A stretch of DNA of 64,000 nt from Labrenzia sp. VG12 (GTDB taxonomy: Bacteria; Pseudomonadota; Alphaproteobacteria; Rhizobiales; Stappiaceae): NCBI RefSeq assembly GCF_002237595.1, contig NZ_CP022529.1:62001-126000 (forward strand), in the 5' to 3' direction. The translations under genes were made by a program, and so were the position numbers. Under the pieces are notes generated by a model that was given only the letters and a program-made list of their open reading frames with translations, ran no database searches and was not told the DNA's origin. This document shows positions 1-8,883 of this stretch, in pieces (within the stretch, counting starts at the first letter, position 1; each line of letters starts with the position of its first letter).

Positions 1-1
1 T

Positions 2-1297
2 CTCGGCTGGGCCAACCCGGACCAGGACGGCAAGGCCTCCAAGGCTTTCACTTCGGGCATCGAGGGTGCCTGGACGAAAGAGCCGACCAAGTTCGACATG
101 GGATATTTCGACTACCTCTTCAACTATGAGTGGGAACTGACCAAGTCTCCGGCAGGGGCGTGGCAGTGGAAACCGGTCGACATGCCGGAAGACCAGAAGC
201 CGGTTGATGCAACCGACCCATCGATCCGTCACGATCCGATGATGACGGATGCGGACATGGCCATGAAAGTGGACCCGGTCTACAACGAGATCTGCCGGAA
301 ATTCATGGCGGACGAGGCCTATTTCCGCGATTGCTTTGCCCGTGCCTGGTTCAAGCTGACCCACCGCGACATGGGCCCGCGCGCCAACTATCTTGGTCCG
401 GACGTGCCGGCGGAAGACCTGATCTGGCAGGACCCGATCCCGGCCGGCTCGACCTCCTATGATGTTGATGCCGTCAAGGCCAAGATCGCAGCCAGCGGTC
501 TCAGCGCTTCCGAGATGATCGCAACGGCCTGGGACAGTGCCCGTACGTTCCGGGGCTCCGATAAGCGCGGCGGTGCCAATGGCGCCCGTATCCGTCTGGC
601 GCCGCAGAAGGACTGGGCCGGCAACGAGCCGGAGCGTCTTGCCAAGGTGCTGGCGGCGCTTGAGTCGATTGCCGCTGAAGCCGGTGCGTCGCTTGCCGAT
701 GTGATCGTTCTGGCCGGCAATGTCGGTGTGGAGCAGGGCATCAAGGCCGCCGGCTTTGACGTTGCCGTTCCCTTTGCTGCAGGCCGCGGTGATGCAACTG
801 ACGAACAGACCGACGCAGAATCCTTCGAGGTTCTGGAGCCGCTCGCTGACGGCTTCCGGAACTGGGAAAAGGAAAACTACGCCGTCAGCCCGGAAGAGAT
901 GATGCTCGATCGTGCTCAGCTCCTGGGCCTGACCGGCCAGGAAATGACGGTTCTGGTCGGCGGGCTGCGTGTGCTCGGCGCCAATCACGGCGGCAGCAAG
1001 CACGGTGTCTTCACCTACCGGGAAGGCGCTCTGACCACGGACTTCTTCGTCAACCTGACCGACATGGCCAACAGCTGGCTGCCGGCGTCCGACGGAACCT
1101 ACGAAATCCGTGACCGCAAGCTCGGCACCCTCAAGTGGACGGCCACCAGCGCCGACCTCGTGTTCGGCTCCAACTCGATCCTGCGGGCCTATGCCGAAGT
1201 CTATGCCCAGGACGACAATGCCGCGAAATTCGTCAAGGATTTCGTTGCCGCCTGGACCAAGGTCATGAACGCGGACCGCTTCGATCTGGCTGCGTAG
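2..1297 (+). CDS. katG: Catalase-peroxidase KatG, C-terminal part (5' end outside window)
   Basis: Bifunctional haem catalase-peroxidase that removes hydrogen peroxide. The reading frame is open from base 2, so the N-terminal domain with the haem-ligand histidine lies upstream of the window. About 431 residues are visible, out of roughly 720-740 usual for the family. They begin with the LGWANPDQDG stretch and continue through ANGARIRLAPQKDW, IVLAGNVGVEQG, DGFRNW, LVGGLRVLGAN and the terminal FVKDFVAAWTKVMNADRFDL, all hallmark KatG blocks. The C-terminal half is a degenerate copy of the peroxidase domain that supports the active site. A strong terminator follows the stop codon, so this gene ends its transcript. 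No defect is seen in the visible part. Confidence 0.97.
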   Translation, partial: LGWANPDQDGKASKAFTSGIEGAWTKEPTKFDMGYFDYLFNYEWELTKSPAGAWQWKPVDMPEDQKPVDATDPSIRHDPMMTDADMAMKVDPVYNEICRKFMADEAYFRDCFARAWFKLTHRDMGPRANYLGPDVPAEDLIWQDPIPAGSTSYDVDAVKAKIAASGLSASEMIATAWDSARTFRGSDKRGGANGARIRLAPQKDWAGNEPERLAKVLAALESIAAEAGASLADVIVLAGNVGVEQGIKAAGFDVAVPFAAGRGDATDEQTDAESFEVLEPLADGFRNWEKENYAVSPEEMMLDRAQLLGLTGQEMTVLVGGLRVLGANHGGSKHGVFTYREGALTTDFFVNLTDMANSWLPASDGTYEIRDRKLGTLKWTATSADLVFGSNSILRAYAEVYAQDDNAAKFVKDFVAAWTKVMNADRFDLAA

Positions 1298-1324
1298 GCC
1301 CGTATCGATATCCTTTGCGACTGG

Positions 1325-1356
1325 ACGGCGCACCGAGTATTCGGTGCGCCGTTTTA
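1325..1356 (+). terminator. Rho-independent terminator of katG
   Basis: A perfect 12-bp stem (1325-1336 with 1341-1352) with a GTAT loop is followed by a short T run. It lies 28 bases after the katG stop. Confidence 0.85.
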
Positions 1357-1715
1357 TGTTTTCGTCTTCGTCATTGCATGGCTTGACCCCGCAAGCCCTG
1401 CAATGACCTTTCGCGGATGTTTCAGCCTGAGGTCTGGGCGATGTCATGGATCTCATCGTCAAGCCACGGGATGACGAACGGCTGTCTCTTGGGCGGTCGA
1501 GCACATGGCAAGTTACAGCGACGCAATTTCGCACTGCGTCATATTGCAAAATCATCCGCAAGAACCCCTATTTGCCTTGAAAAGTCATTGTTCCGTCACA
1601 AGGTTCATGCTGCACTGCGAAGCAGGTTCAAGTTGTACTTGAGGCCGCGCTACGTGGTGGCCGGACGGAAATGCTGCGGCAACGGCCGGTCCTGAATGTC
1701 AGGAGCTGTGTTCAT
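1357..1715. other. Intergenic region with a palindromic repeat unit
   Basis: No gene is seen. A stem-loop at 1370-1407 pairs 16 bases with one mismatch (GTCATTGCA... with ...TGCAATGAC). A related GATGACG-type arm lies at 1455-1478. These resemble the GTCATnCC palindromes at 13807 and 42891. The end holds the fabI ribosome binding site AGGAG at 1701-1705. Confidence 0.5.
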
Positions 1716-2480
1716 ATGTTTGATTTGACGGGACATAAGGCCCTTGTTGTCGGCGTCGCGAATGACCAGTCCATCGCCTACGGCTGCGCCAGGGCGTTCC
1801 GCGCGCAAGGGGCCGATCTCGCAATCACTTATCTGAACGAGCGGGCCGAATCCTTTGTCCGCCCGCTGGCCGAACAGCTGGATGCTGAAATCATTGCGCC
1901 CCTGGATGTGCGCGACGACAGCCAGATGGATGCCTTGTTCGCAGAGATTGCAGGCAAGTGGGGCCGGCTCGATACATTGTTGCACTCCATAGCCTTTTCC
2001 AAAAAGGAAGACCTTCACGGGCGTGTGGTCGACTGTTCTGCGGACGGCTTTGGGCTGGCCATGGACATTTCGGTTCACTCTTTTCTCCGCTTGATCCGCC
2101 GGTCCGAGCCGTTGATGCCGCAAGGGGGAACCTGCATGACGGTCTCGTTCATGGGCGCGCAGAAGGTGGTCGAAAATTACGGCGTCATGGGGCCGGTCAA
2201 GGCTGCGCTCGAAGCGGCGACGCGCTATGCTGCTGCGGAAATGGGGCCGAAGGGTATCTCGGTCCATGCATTGTCGCCGGGACCGCTGAAAACCCGGGCT
2301 GCCTCCGGCATCGCCGAGTTTGACGCCCTTCTGAATGACGCGGCGTCCCGGGCACCGACCCATCATCTGGCGACGATCGACGATGTCGGCGCCTATGCCG
2401 CGTTCCTTGCCAGCCGAGAGGCCTTCAACGTCACCGGTTCCGTGCATGCCATCGATGGCGGCTACAGCATTCTTGGATAG
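1716..2480 (+). CDS. fabI: Enoyl-ACP reductase (FabI-type SDR)
   Basis: NADH-dependent enoyl-[acyl-carrier protein] reductase of the short-chain dehydrogenase superfamily, 254 residues, the usual FabI length. The nucleotide-binding stretch is VVGVANDQSIAYG near the N terminus. The catalytic block NYGVMGPVKAALEA carries the FabI Tyr and Lys (Tyr156 and Lys163 in E. coli numbering). The position equivalent to E. coli Tyr146 is Phe (SFMGA instead of SYLGA). The ATG at 1716 is chosen because AGGAG lies 10 bases upstream and FabI proteins start with this MFDLTGHKALVVG pattern; an upstream ATG adds 15 unrelated residues. The next gene starts 9 bases after the stop, so the two are probably cotranscribed. 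The pairing suggests a specialised acyl or polyhydroxyalkanoate role, not the main housekeeping FabI; that is inference. Confidence 0.9.
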   Translation: MFDLTGHKALVVGVANDQSIAYGCARAFRAQGADLAITYLNERAESFVRPLAEQLDAEIIAPLDVRDDSQMDALFAEIAGKWGRLDTLLHSIAFSKKEDLHGRVVDCSADGFGLAMDISVHSFLRLIRRSEPLMPQGGTCMTVSFMGAQKVVENYGVMGPVKAALEAATRYAAAEMGPKGISVHALSPGPLKTRAASGIAEFDALLNDAASRAPTHHLATIDDVGAYAAFLASREAFNVTGSVHAIDGGYSILG

Positions 2481-2489
2481 GAGGTCCTG

Positions 2490-5125
2490 ATGAAGGACAT
2501 TTTTGATGCGTTTGAAAAGGGCCACAACGAGTTCCTGAACTCGCTCCAGGATGCGACTGCCTGGGGACCTTCGCAGCAGTTCACACGGTTTCAGGCACAG
2601 GCAACGGAACTCAGCAACCTCACCGAACTGATGGGCCGGGGACTGACCAAGCACCTGACCAATATCACCGAGGTGCACAAGACCCGCTGGCAGCAGAACA
2701 TGGCGGCGCTTGGCAAGGCGATGGAAGACCTGGGAACCGCACAGAAGGACGGGTCGTATTCGGGCAATCTGGAGAGTTACTGGAAAGATGCCGCGCAGCG
2801 CATGGTGCTGACCATGGACACGCTCCGTCAGCGCGGTGACATCTTCCTGGAGCACGAGGAAGAGGGCTGTCCGCCGGTTCTCGTCTATGGCTACGAGGTC
2901 GTGCTGGAAGGCGCCGATCTGCCGAGGCCCTCCTGCTACAGGCTGTTGAAGATCATCCCGCCGAAGGATGCCGTGCACCGTGAACCCAAACCCTGGAAAC
3001 GGCCCTATATCATCATCGACCCACGGGCCGGTCATGGCGCCGGCATTGGCGGCTTCAAGCCGGACAGCCAGGTGGGCGTTGCTCTACGCGATGGTCATCC
3101 GGTTTATTTTGTCGCCTTCAAGCGCATGCCGGAGAAAGGCCAGACACTGGCCGATGTCACCCATTCCGAGGCGGCCTTCGTGCGCAAGGTCATGGAACTT
3201 CACCCGGAGGCTCCCAATCCGGTTGTCACCGGCAATTGCCAGGGCGGCTGGGCGACACTTCTGCTGGCAGCCACCAATCCGGATCTTTCCGGCCCGATCA
3301 TCCTGAACGGTGCCCCCGTCGCCACCTGGTCCGGGCGGGTCGGTGAAAACCCGATGCGCTACAACGCCGGTATCCTGGGCGGCACCTGGAACGCCATGTA
3401 CTATTCCGATCTCGGACATGGCGTCTTCGACGGGGCCGACATCGTCCAGAATTTCGAATTGCTCAACCCAGCCCGCAACTATTTCGGCAAATATTACGAT
3501 CTCTATGCCAAGGTCGACACCGAGCCGGAACGCTTCCTGGACTTCGAACGCTGGTGGGGCGGCTATTTCCTGCTCAACGAGGCGGAGATGAAGTGGATTG
3601 TCGAGCAGCTTTTTGTCGGCAATCGACTTTCCAAGAACGAAGCGCAACTGGAACCGGGCCGCAATGTCGACATCAAGCAGATCCGGGCACCGATCATTGT
3701 CTTTGCCAGCTGGGGCGACAACATCACACCGCCGCAACAGGCGCTCGATTGGATCCTGGACACCTACACCGATGAGCGTGAAATCGCCATTCGGGGCAGC
3801 GAATTATCTATATGATCCATGACCAGGTCGGACATCTCGGCATCTTTGTCTCCTCCAAAATCGCGAAGAAGGAACACACCGAGGTCACGTCGACGCTGAA
3901 GACCATCGAGGCCTTGCCTCCCGGTCTTTATGAGATGACCATCGACGACTATGAAGGCGAGATACTGGAGCGCGAATTCACGGTCAGCTTCCACGAACGC
4001 ACCATGGAAGACCTTGAGGCCATAAACGACGGACGGGAGGATGAAATCCCGTTTGCCGCGGTTGCAAGAGCCTCCGAGCAGCAGGCGGAATTCTACGATG
4101 TCTGCGTTCGACCCTTTGTCCAGGTCGGTGTGACCGAACAGAGCGCGGAGCTGCGCCGTCAAACCCATCCGCTTCGGATGCAGCGGGCGATGATGTCGAG
4201 CCTCAATCCGTTCCTGCATTGGCTTCCTGACCTGGCAGAGCGCACCAAATCCGAGCGCGCACCGGTCGACAGCCAGAACCCGTTTGTCGAGCTGGAACGC
4301 GTCAACGCTGCTCTGATCGAGCAGTCGATGGATCTCTTCCGTGATCTGCGCGATACAGCTTACGAGAACATGTTCTTCACGCTTTGGGGCTCGCCTTTCA
4401 TGCGCTGGTTTGGCCGCACGCACCAGCCGGGCCGCACGCTCAAACGCAAGGACGAATTGCGCAGCCTGCCGCCCGTTCAATCGGCGCTGATGCATGTCGA
4501 GGAAGGCGGTTTCCGCGAGGCGGTGGTCCGCATGCTGATCCTGCTGGCCGAAAGCCGCGGCAATGTGCGTCGTGACCGTCTCGAACGCTCCGCCCGGGTT
4601 CTGACCCAGGACGAACCGTTCAGGTCGCTGACCCCGGACGAACGCAGCTTCATGCTTCAGGAACAGACCTTGATCTGCGAATTTGCGCCTGAAAAGGCGA
4701 TTGAGGCCTTGCCCAAGCTCTTGAAAACGAAACAGGAGCGGGAAACGGCTTCAAAAGTCGTGCGCTATATTCCAGGTGCAATCGACGAAATGACGCCGCA
4801 TACGCTGGAAACCTTGCAGCGTTTCCACAAGGTGCTCGACCTGCCGCCGGTCTCCGGAGACATTACCGAGGATCCGCTGGCCGTCGGCGATGCGAAGAGT
4901 GAGCAGACCAATCCGGTCGCGGAAGATGTTCAGGAAGCGGTCGTCAAGACTCCGGTCAAGGCAGCGGCCGCAGCCGAAGCTCCGAAGAAGGCCACCTCAC
5001 GCAAGCCGGCTGCCCGCAAACCCGCTGCGCGTAAGACAACGGCCAGCAAGACACCTGCCGGCAAACCCACAGCAACCCGTAAGCCGCGCAGCACACCCAA
5101 AAAGTCGGAAGAACCGGCTGAATAA
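2490..5125 (+). pseudogene. DUF3141 PHA-synthase-like alpha/beta hydrolase, split by a one-base frameshift near 3797
   Basis: Two reading frames, 2490-3815 and 3812-5125, together make one DUF3141 protein of about 878 residues. Frame 1 should read ...RGQRIIYMIHDQVGHLG, but one base is missing at about 3795-3799, so it runs into a stop and the family sequence resumes in the other frame. A helical, phasin-like N terminus (about 1-120) is followed by an alpha/beta-hydrolase core. The nucleophile motif GNCQGG has Cys250, as in PHA synthases, and the acid is probably Asp410 (SWGDN). The likely catalytic His (VGHLG, codon 3833) lies after the shift, so frame 1 alone lacks the full triad. The C terminus (about codons 4980-5125) is a Lys/Ala/Pro-rich histone-H1-like tail. 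A real mutation or a sequencing error are both possible. Confidence 0.85.
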
Positions 5126-5528
5126 ATGAAAAGGGGCGTCCGGGCCTCTCGGACGCCCCACAGAGCCCCCCTGGAATTTTTATTGGAGTTCGGCTCTGAT
5201 CTGAAACGATGTTCCGCCTAGCTGGCGAATGGCATGTTCGGTTTGTGCTCCAGGGAATATCGGGACGCGTCTTGGTAGAATTGCCAAGACAGCATAGCAA
5301 GAACGCCTCTCGTCACAAGCCTTGAGCCCCCCTTGAGGGGGAGAAAAACATCCGAAAAAATTGCAATGCTGAATTCATTGCGTTTTTTTCGATATGCAGT
5401 GTACTGAGCTTCTTCTCATCCTTCCGCTAGACTGCAAGAGCCCCTATGTTCGCCAGTGACAACGGTGTCGCAAGGCTGCGACTGGCTGGTGACTGAGCCG
5501 ACGGAACCAAAGGAGTTCGGACAACCAC
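5126..5528. other. Intergenic region with a terminator-like hairpin and a repeat fragment
   Basis: A perfect 10-bp GC-rich hairpin (5133-5142 with 5150-5159) follows the DUF3141 stop. It has no T run but probably ends or protects the transcript. A fragment CCCCTTGAGGGGGAG around 5328-5343 matches half of the repeat units at 8.6 and 13.6 kb. The rest carries no recognisable gene. The promoter of the DUF2157 gene is expected here. Confidence 0.5.
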
Positions 5529-6890
5529 ATGTTCGACTGGGCCTATAAGAAGCGTCTGAAGGACGATCTGGAAAACTGGATTGCCAAGGGCTGGGTCAGC
5601 TCTTCAGGTGCGGCAGCGATCCTGAAGGATCAGGATCAGGACGACGGCCGTTCGAGACTGCCGATGGCCTTGGCCGGAATTGGCGTGATCTGCGTTGCCC
5701 TGGCGGTTCTGGCCTTTATCGCGGCCAACTGGGATGCGATCCCCAAGCTTGTGAAGCTGATCGGGATCGCCCTGCTTATTGTGGCAAGCCACGCGCTTGC
5801 CGCGGTCGCAGCCACAAGAGGCCGCTCCGGAATAGCAGATCTGGCGACCGGTTTTGCGACGCTGGTCTTTATCGGTGGCATGGCGCTTGTCGGTCAGATC
5901 TTCCACTTGCCGTCCGACTGGGCGGGGGGCGCCTTCCTGGTTTGCCTCGGCGGACTGGCCGGGGCCTGGCTGACCGGATCCAGAACCGCGCTGACGGTGG
6001 CGGCCGGGGCCGCGATTACGTGGCAGGTCATGCGCGCCGACATCGGGGCGCCCGACCTTGCTGCCTCACTGATCGGTCTGGTGCTGACCCTTGCCGTGTT
6101 TCTGCATCCGGTCTTTCATCCCTCGCGTCTGACGCGCTGGGCGGCGATCGCCTTGCTCTGGGTGACCTATGGCCGATGGTTCGGCGAGACGGCAGATATC
6201 CTGTCCGGGGGAGACGACGTTGTGGTCGCGATGCTGCTGGCCGGTGCCGGCGGGCTCAGCGTTGTCATGCTGCAGCTCGACGCCGTCGCCGATCTTTACG
6301 TGAAATGGTCCAGCGATCTGCCCGCGCGCGGCCACGGCCACTGGCTTATGGCCCGGTCGCTGCAGGATGTCGGCATGCTAGTCCTGTCGATCCTTGTGGT
6401 CCTGTCTCTGGTGCTGGTTCCTGAAATAGCCGATGACCTGTCCGGTGACGGCCTGCTTGCGCTGCCGGGCCTGCTTCCGCTTGCAGCCGCCTTGCTGCTG
6501 ACGGCGGTCGGTCTGTTGCTGTCCTTTCAGACCGCAAAGGCGCGTGTGTTGTTTGCGGCAACCGGGCTGGCGCTGGTCTCGGTGCTGATGCCTGTGGTCA
6601 CAACCAATGTCCTGCTGTTGGCCGCGGTTTCCCTGGCAGCCCTTATCGGGCTGTGCGCCCTTGGCACCTGGTACAACAACCGTTTCTGGATGCTCTGTGC
6701 CTATCTGGCCCTGACGGCCGAGGCGCTTTGGCTCTTGCAGGTCACCATCGGATCCCTGCTTGGCCAGTCGCTGTTTTTCCTGGTGGCCGGGCTGGTTCTG
6801 CTTGCCATGGCGCTTTGGCTAGCGCGTCTGTTCAGGCGCAGGCAGGCGCCCGCCACACCCGTCGTTGATACCGGGGAGGTGCGCTCATGA
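5529..6890 (+). CDS. DUF2157 multi-span membrane protein
   Basis: Integral membrane protein of 453 residues. A short cytoplasmic N terminus (about 1-45, including the DLENWIAKGWVS stretch typical of DUF2157) is followed by about a dozen hydrophobic segments to near residue 435, and a short basic tail. DUF2157 proteins have no established function. They are often paired with a GDYXXLXY protein, as here: the downstream gene begins 4 bases before this stop (ATGA overlap), so the two are translationally coupled and probably act together in the inner membrane. The start ATG at 5529 has a GGAG-type site about 13-17 bases upstream. No catalytic motif is visible. Confidence 0.85.
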   Translation: MFDWAYKKRLKDDLENWIAKGWVSSSGAAAILKDQDQDDGRSRLPMALAGIGVICVALAVLAFIAANWDAIPKLVKLIGIALLIVASHALAAVAATRGRSGIADLATGFATLVFIGGMALVGQIFHLPSDWAGGAFLVCLGGLAGAWLTGSRTALTVAAGAAITWQVMRADIGAPDLAASLIGLVLTLAVFLHPVFHPSRLTRWAAIALLWVTYGRWFGETADILSGGDDVVVAMLLAGAGGLSVVMLQLDAVADLYVKWSSDLPARGHGHWLMARSLQDVGMLVLSILVVLSLVLVPEIADDLSGDGLLALPGLLPLAAALLLTAVGLLLSFQTAKARVLFAATGLALVSVLMPVVTTNVLLLAAVSLAALIGLCALGTWYNNRFWMLCAYLALTAEALWLLQVTIGSLLGQSLFFLVAGLVLLAMALWLARLFRRRQAPATPVVDTGEVRS

Positions 6891-7459
6891 CTGCGGCCGC
6901 CCACCCCTTGAGCGACAAGAAACCGTTTCTGTCTCCCTGGCTTCGCTGGGGGCTGCTGGCGCTGATCCAGCTCGGTTTGATCGCGATCCCGCTTGCAGAT
7001 CGCCTGCAGGTGCAGACGAGCGGGGCCCTGGTGCCGCTTGCCGTCGTTCCGGTCGACCCGCGCGATCTGCTGCGCGGCGACTACGTCATCATCAATCTGG
7101 CCATCGCGCGTGTGTCGGCAGACCTCCCTGGCAGCGAGGACCTGCGCGTCGGCGACAGTGTTTTTGTGGAGCTTGACCGGCAGGGAGATGGCGCCGCCAC
7201 CCCGGTTGCGCTCTCAACGGATCGATCGAAACTCGGGTCTCTGGCAATCGCCGGAACGGTGCAATCCGCCACAGCCGAAGCGATCCGGATCGACTACGGC
7301 ATCGATGCGTTTTTCCTGCCTGAAGGCGAAGGCCTCGAGATTGAGCGCATGGATACGGACCGTATCCTGCTGGAAGTGGCCGTCACCAACGACGGCCGGT
7401 CCCTGCCGGTCAATCTTCTGGTTGATGGAAAACAGTTCCGCTCCGACGCGATCTTTTGA
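6887..7459 (+). CDS. GDYXXLXY-domain protein, partner of the DUF2157 membrane protein
   Basis: A 190-residue protein with one N-terminal membrane anchor (about residues 18-38, WGLLALIQLGLIAIPLA) and an extracytoplasmic domain. The defining family motif appears as LLRGDYVIINLAIA near residue 63. Family members sit beside DUF2157 membrane proteins, exactly as here with a 4-base overlap. The function is unknown. The anchored domain probably lies on the periplasmic side against its partner. Confidence 0.85.
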   Translation: MTAAAHPLSDKKPFLSPWLRWGLLALIQLGLIAIPLADRLQVQTSGALVPLAVVPVDPRDLLRGDYVIINLAIARVSADLPGSEDLRVGDSVFVELDRQGDGAATPVALSTDRSKLGSLAIAGTVQSATAEAIRIDYGIDAFFLPEGEGLEIERMDTDRILLEVAVTNDGRSLPVNLLVDGKQFRSDAIF

Positions 7460-7479
7460 CGTTTCGCCAAGAGGGGAGT

Positions 7480-7506
7480 ATGAGCGCAGCACCCCTTTTC
7501 AGCTGA
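7480..7506 (+). other. Possible 8-codon leader ORF before the RsmC-like gene
   Basis: An ATG at 7480 preceded by GAGGGGAG opens a short frame, MSAAPLFS, that stops at 7504. It is in frame with the methyltransferase start at 7516, which has only a weak ribosome binding site. It may be a leader peptide with translational reinitiation, or chance. Confidence 0.35.
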
Positions 7507-7515
7507 AAGTTCTCT

Positions 7516-8559
7516 ATGACCGATCCTGCGCTCGACACTCTTCTGCTGCCGCTTGAAAGCGGCGAAGTCGATCTGCCAACCGGTGCGCGCTGCCTGTTCC
7601 TGCGCGCGCGGGCCGGACGGTCCCTTTCAAGCCTTTCCGACTTCGATGTGCTGTGCGAACAGAGTTTCGCTCCGGACCGGGACGCCTTGCAGAAAGCCGG
7701 CTTGTCCGTGGAAGCGGAAACGCAATCCGATGGCTTCGATGCTGTTTTCGTCCTGCCGGGTCGTCAGCGCCAGGAAGCGCGGGCCCAGCTCGCGAGAGCT
7801 GCCTCCAAGACCAGACAAGGCGGTCTTGTCATTGCCTGCGCGCCGAACACGGAAGGGGCCAAGACCCTTGAGAAGGATCTCGGGGACCTTCTGGGCGGCG
7901 CGGAAAAGCTGACCAAGAACAAATGCCGTGTTGTCTGGCAGTCGGTGGAACCCGGCCGGCTTGACCAGGAGCTGATGGCCGACTGGCTGACGCTCGACGC
8001 GCCGCGTCCGGTGATGGAGGGCAGCTGGACCAGCCGTCCGGGCATCTTTGCCTGGGACCGCATTGATCCGGCTTCCCGGTTGCTGGCAGATCATCTTCCG
8101 GAAACGTTGAAAGGAAAGGGCGCCGATCTCGGAGCAGGTTTCGGGTACCTAAGCAGGACCGTCTTCGAAAAGGCACCGAAAGTCACGGGGATGGATCTTT
8201 ACGAGGCCGAGAAGCGAGCCCTTGATCTTGCCGAACAGAATCTTGCGGGCTTCAAGGGCAAGCGGGCGATGAACGGCATCTGGTCCGACGTGACCAAAGG
8301 GATTGAAGGTCCCTACGACTTTATTGTCTCCAATCCCCCCTTTCACCAGGCTGGCAAGGCCGATCGGGCCGATGTCGGTCAGGGGTTTATCCGGGCAGCC
8401 GCTGCAGGTCTTCGCCCCGGCGGAGAGTTCTTTCTCGTTGCCAACCGGCACCTGCCCTATGAGCAGACGTTGGGCGCCGTCTTTGGTGACGTCAAGCAAC
8501 TGGCCGATGAAGGCGGTTACAAGGTCATCCGAGCCGTCAAGGCCAAGGGAGGGCGGTGA
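7516..8559 (+). CDS. RsmC-like 16S rRNA (guanine-N2) methyltransferase
   Basis: S-adenosylmethionine-dependent class I methyltransferase, 347 residues. The architecture matches RsmC, the 16S rRNA m2G1207 enzyme. It has a degenerate N-terminal methyltransferase-like domain (about 1-170) and a C-terminal catalytic domain with the SAM-binding stretch GADLGAGFGYLSR (about 200-212) and the target-base motif SNPPFHQ (about 272-278). The NPPF motif is typical of enzymes that methylate exocyclic amino groups. The start at 7516 is the family-like choice although its ribosome binding site is weak; a small leader ORF with a better site lies just upstream. The gene probably stands alone or is read through from the DUF2157 pair. 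Confidence 0.85.
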   Translation: MTDPALDTLLLPLESGEVDLPTGARCLFLRARAGRSLSSLSDFDVLCEQSFAPDRDALQKAGLSVEAETQSDGFDAVFVLPGRQRQEARAQLARAASKTRQGGLVIACAPNTEGAKTLEKDLGDLLGGAEKLTKNKCRVVWQSVEPGRLDQELMADWLTLDAPRPVMEGSWTSRPGIFAWDRIDPASRLLADHLPETLKGKGADLGAGFGYLSRTVFEKAPKVTGMDLYEAEKRALDLAEQNLAGFKGKRAMNGIWSDVTKGIEGPYDFIVSNPPFHQAGKADRADVGQGFIRAAAAGLRPGGEFFLVANRHLPYEQTLGAVFGDVKQLADEGGYKVIRAVKAKGGR

Positions 8560-8624
8560 GCCGATGCCACAGGTGATCAATCCCAAGCAAGTCAGTAGGG
8601 CAATTAATGGAGCCATACATCGGC

Positions 8625-8677
8625 GCCCCTCTCCCCCCTGGAGGGGGAGATGTCACCGCAAGGTGACAGAGGGGGGG
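8625..8677 (+). repeat. Two-hairpin palindromic repeat, copy A
   Basis: A hairpin of CTCCCCC and GGGGGAG arms with a short centre is followed by a second hairpin GTCACC-GCAA-GGTGAC and a poly-G end. An inverted copy lies at 8726-8780 and related copies at 13571-13716. Confidence 0.8.
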
Positions 8678-8725
8678 CTGCAGAACGTCCGCACAAACGA
8701 CTTTGAGATCAACCGCAGCCGCCCG

Positions 8726-8780
8726 GTCCCCCCCTCTGTCCGCGACCGCGGACATCTCCCCCTCCAGGGGGGAGAGGGGC
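8726..8780 (-). repeat. Two-hairpin palindromic repeat, copy A' (inverted)
   Basis: Reverse-complement copy of the 8625 unit. The outer sequences are nearly identical, but the inner stem is GTCCGCG/CGCGGAC in place of GTCACC/GGTGAC, so pairing is kept while the sequence changes. Confidence 0.8.
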
Positions 8781-8883
8781 ACAAGTGGCAAGGCTTTCAT
8801 CTTTTGAAAAATTCACGTCGCTACAGACCGATGCCTTGCGCGGCTCGCACGGGTGCTCGGCGTCCTTTGTCTGGAGGCACGTC

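Larger units (their letters stand above)
8560..8883. other. Intergenic region holding an inverted pair of two-hairpin repeats
   Basis: No gene is supported. The region is filled by two copies of a palindromic unit described separately. It ends with the GGAGG ribosome binding site of rsuA at 8873-8877. Confidence 0.6.

Noticed and set aside
1650..3035. Antisense open frame of 461 codons opposite fabI and DUF3141
   Set aside because: Shadow frame. The plus strand has a clear FabI and DUF3141 with ribosome sites.
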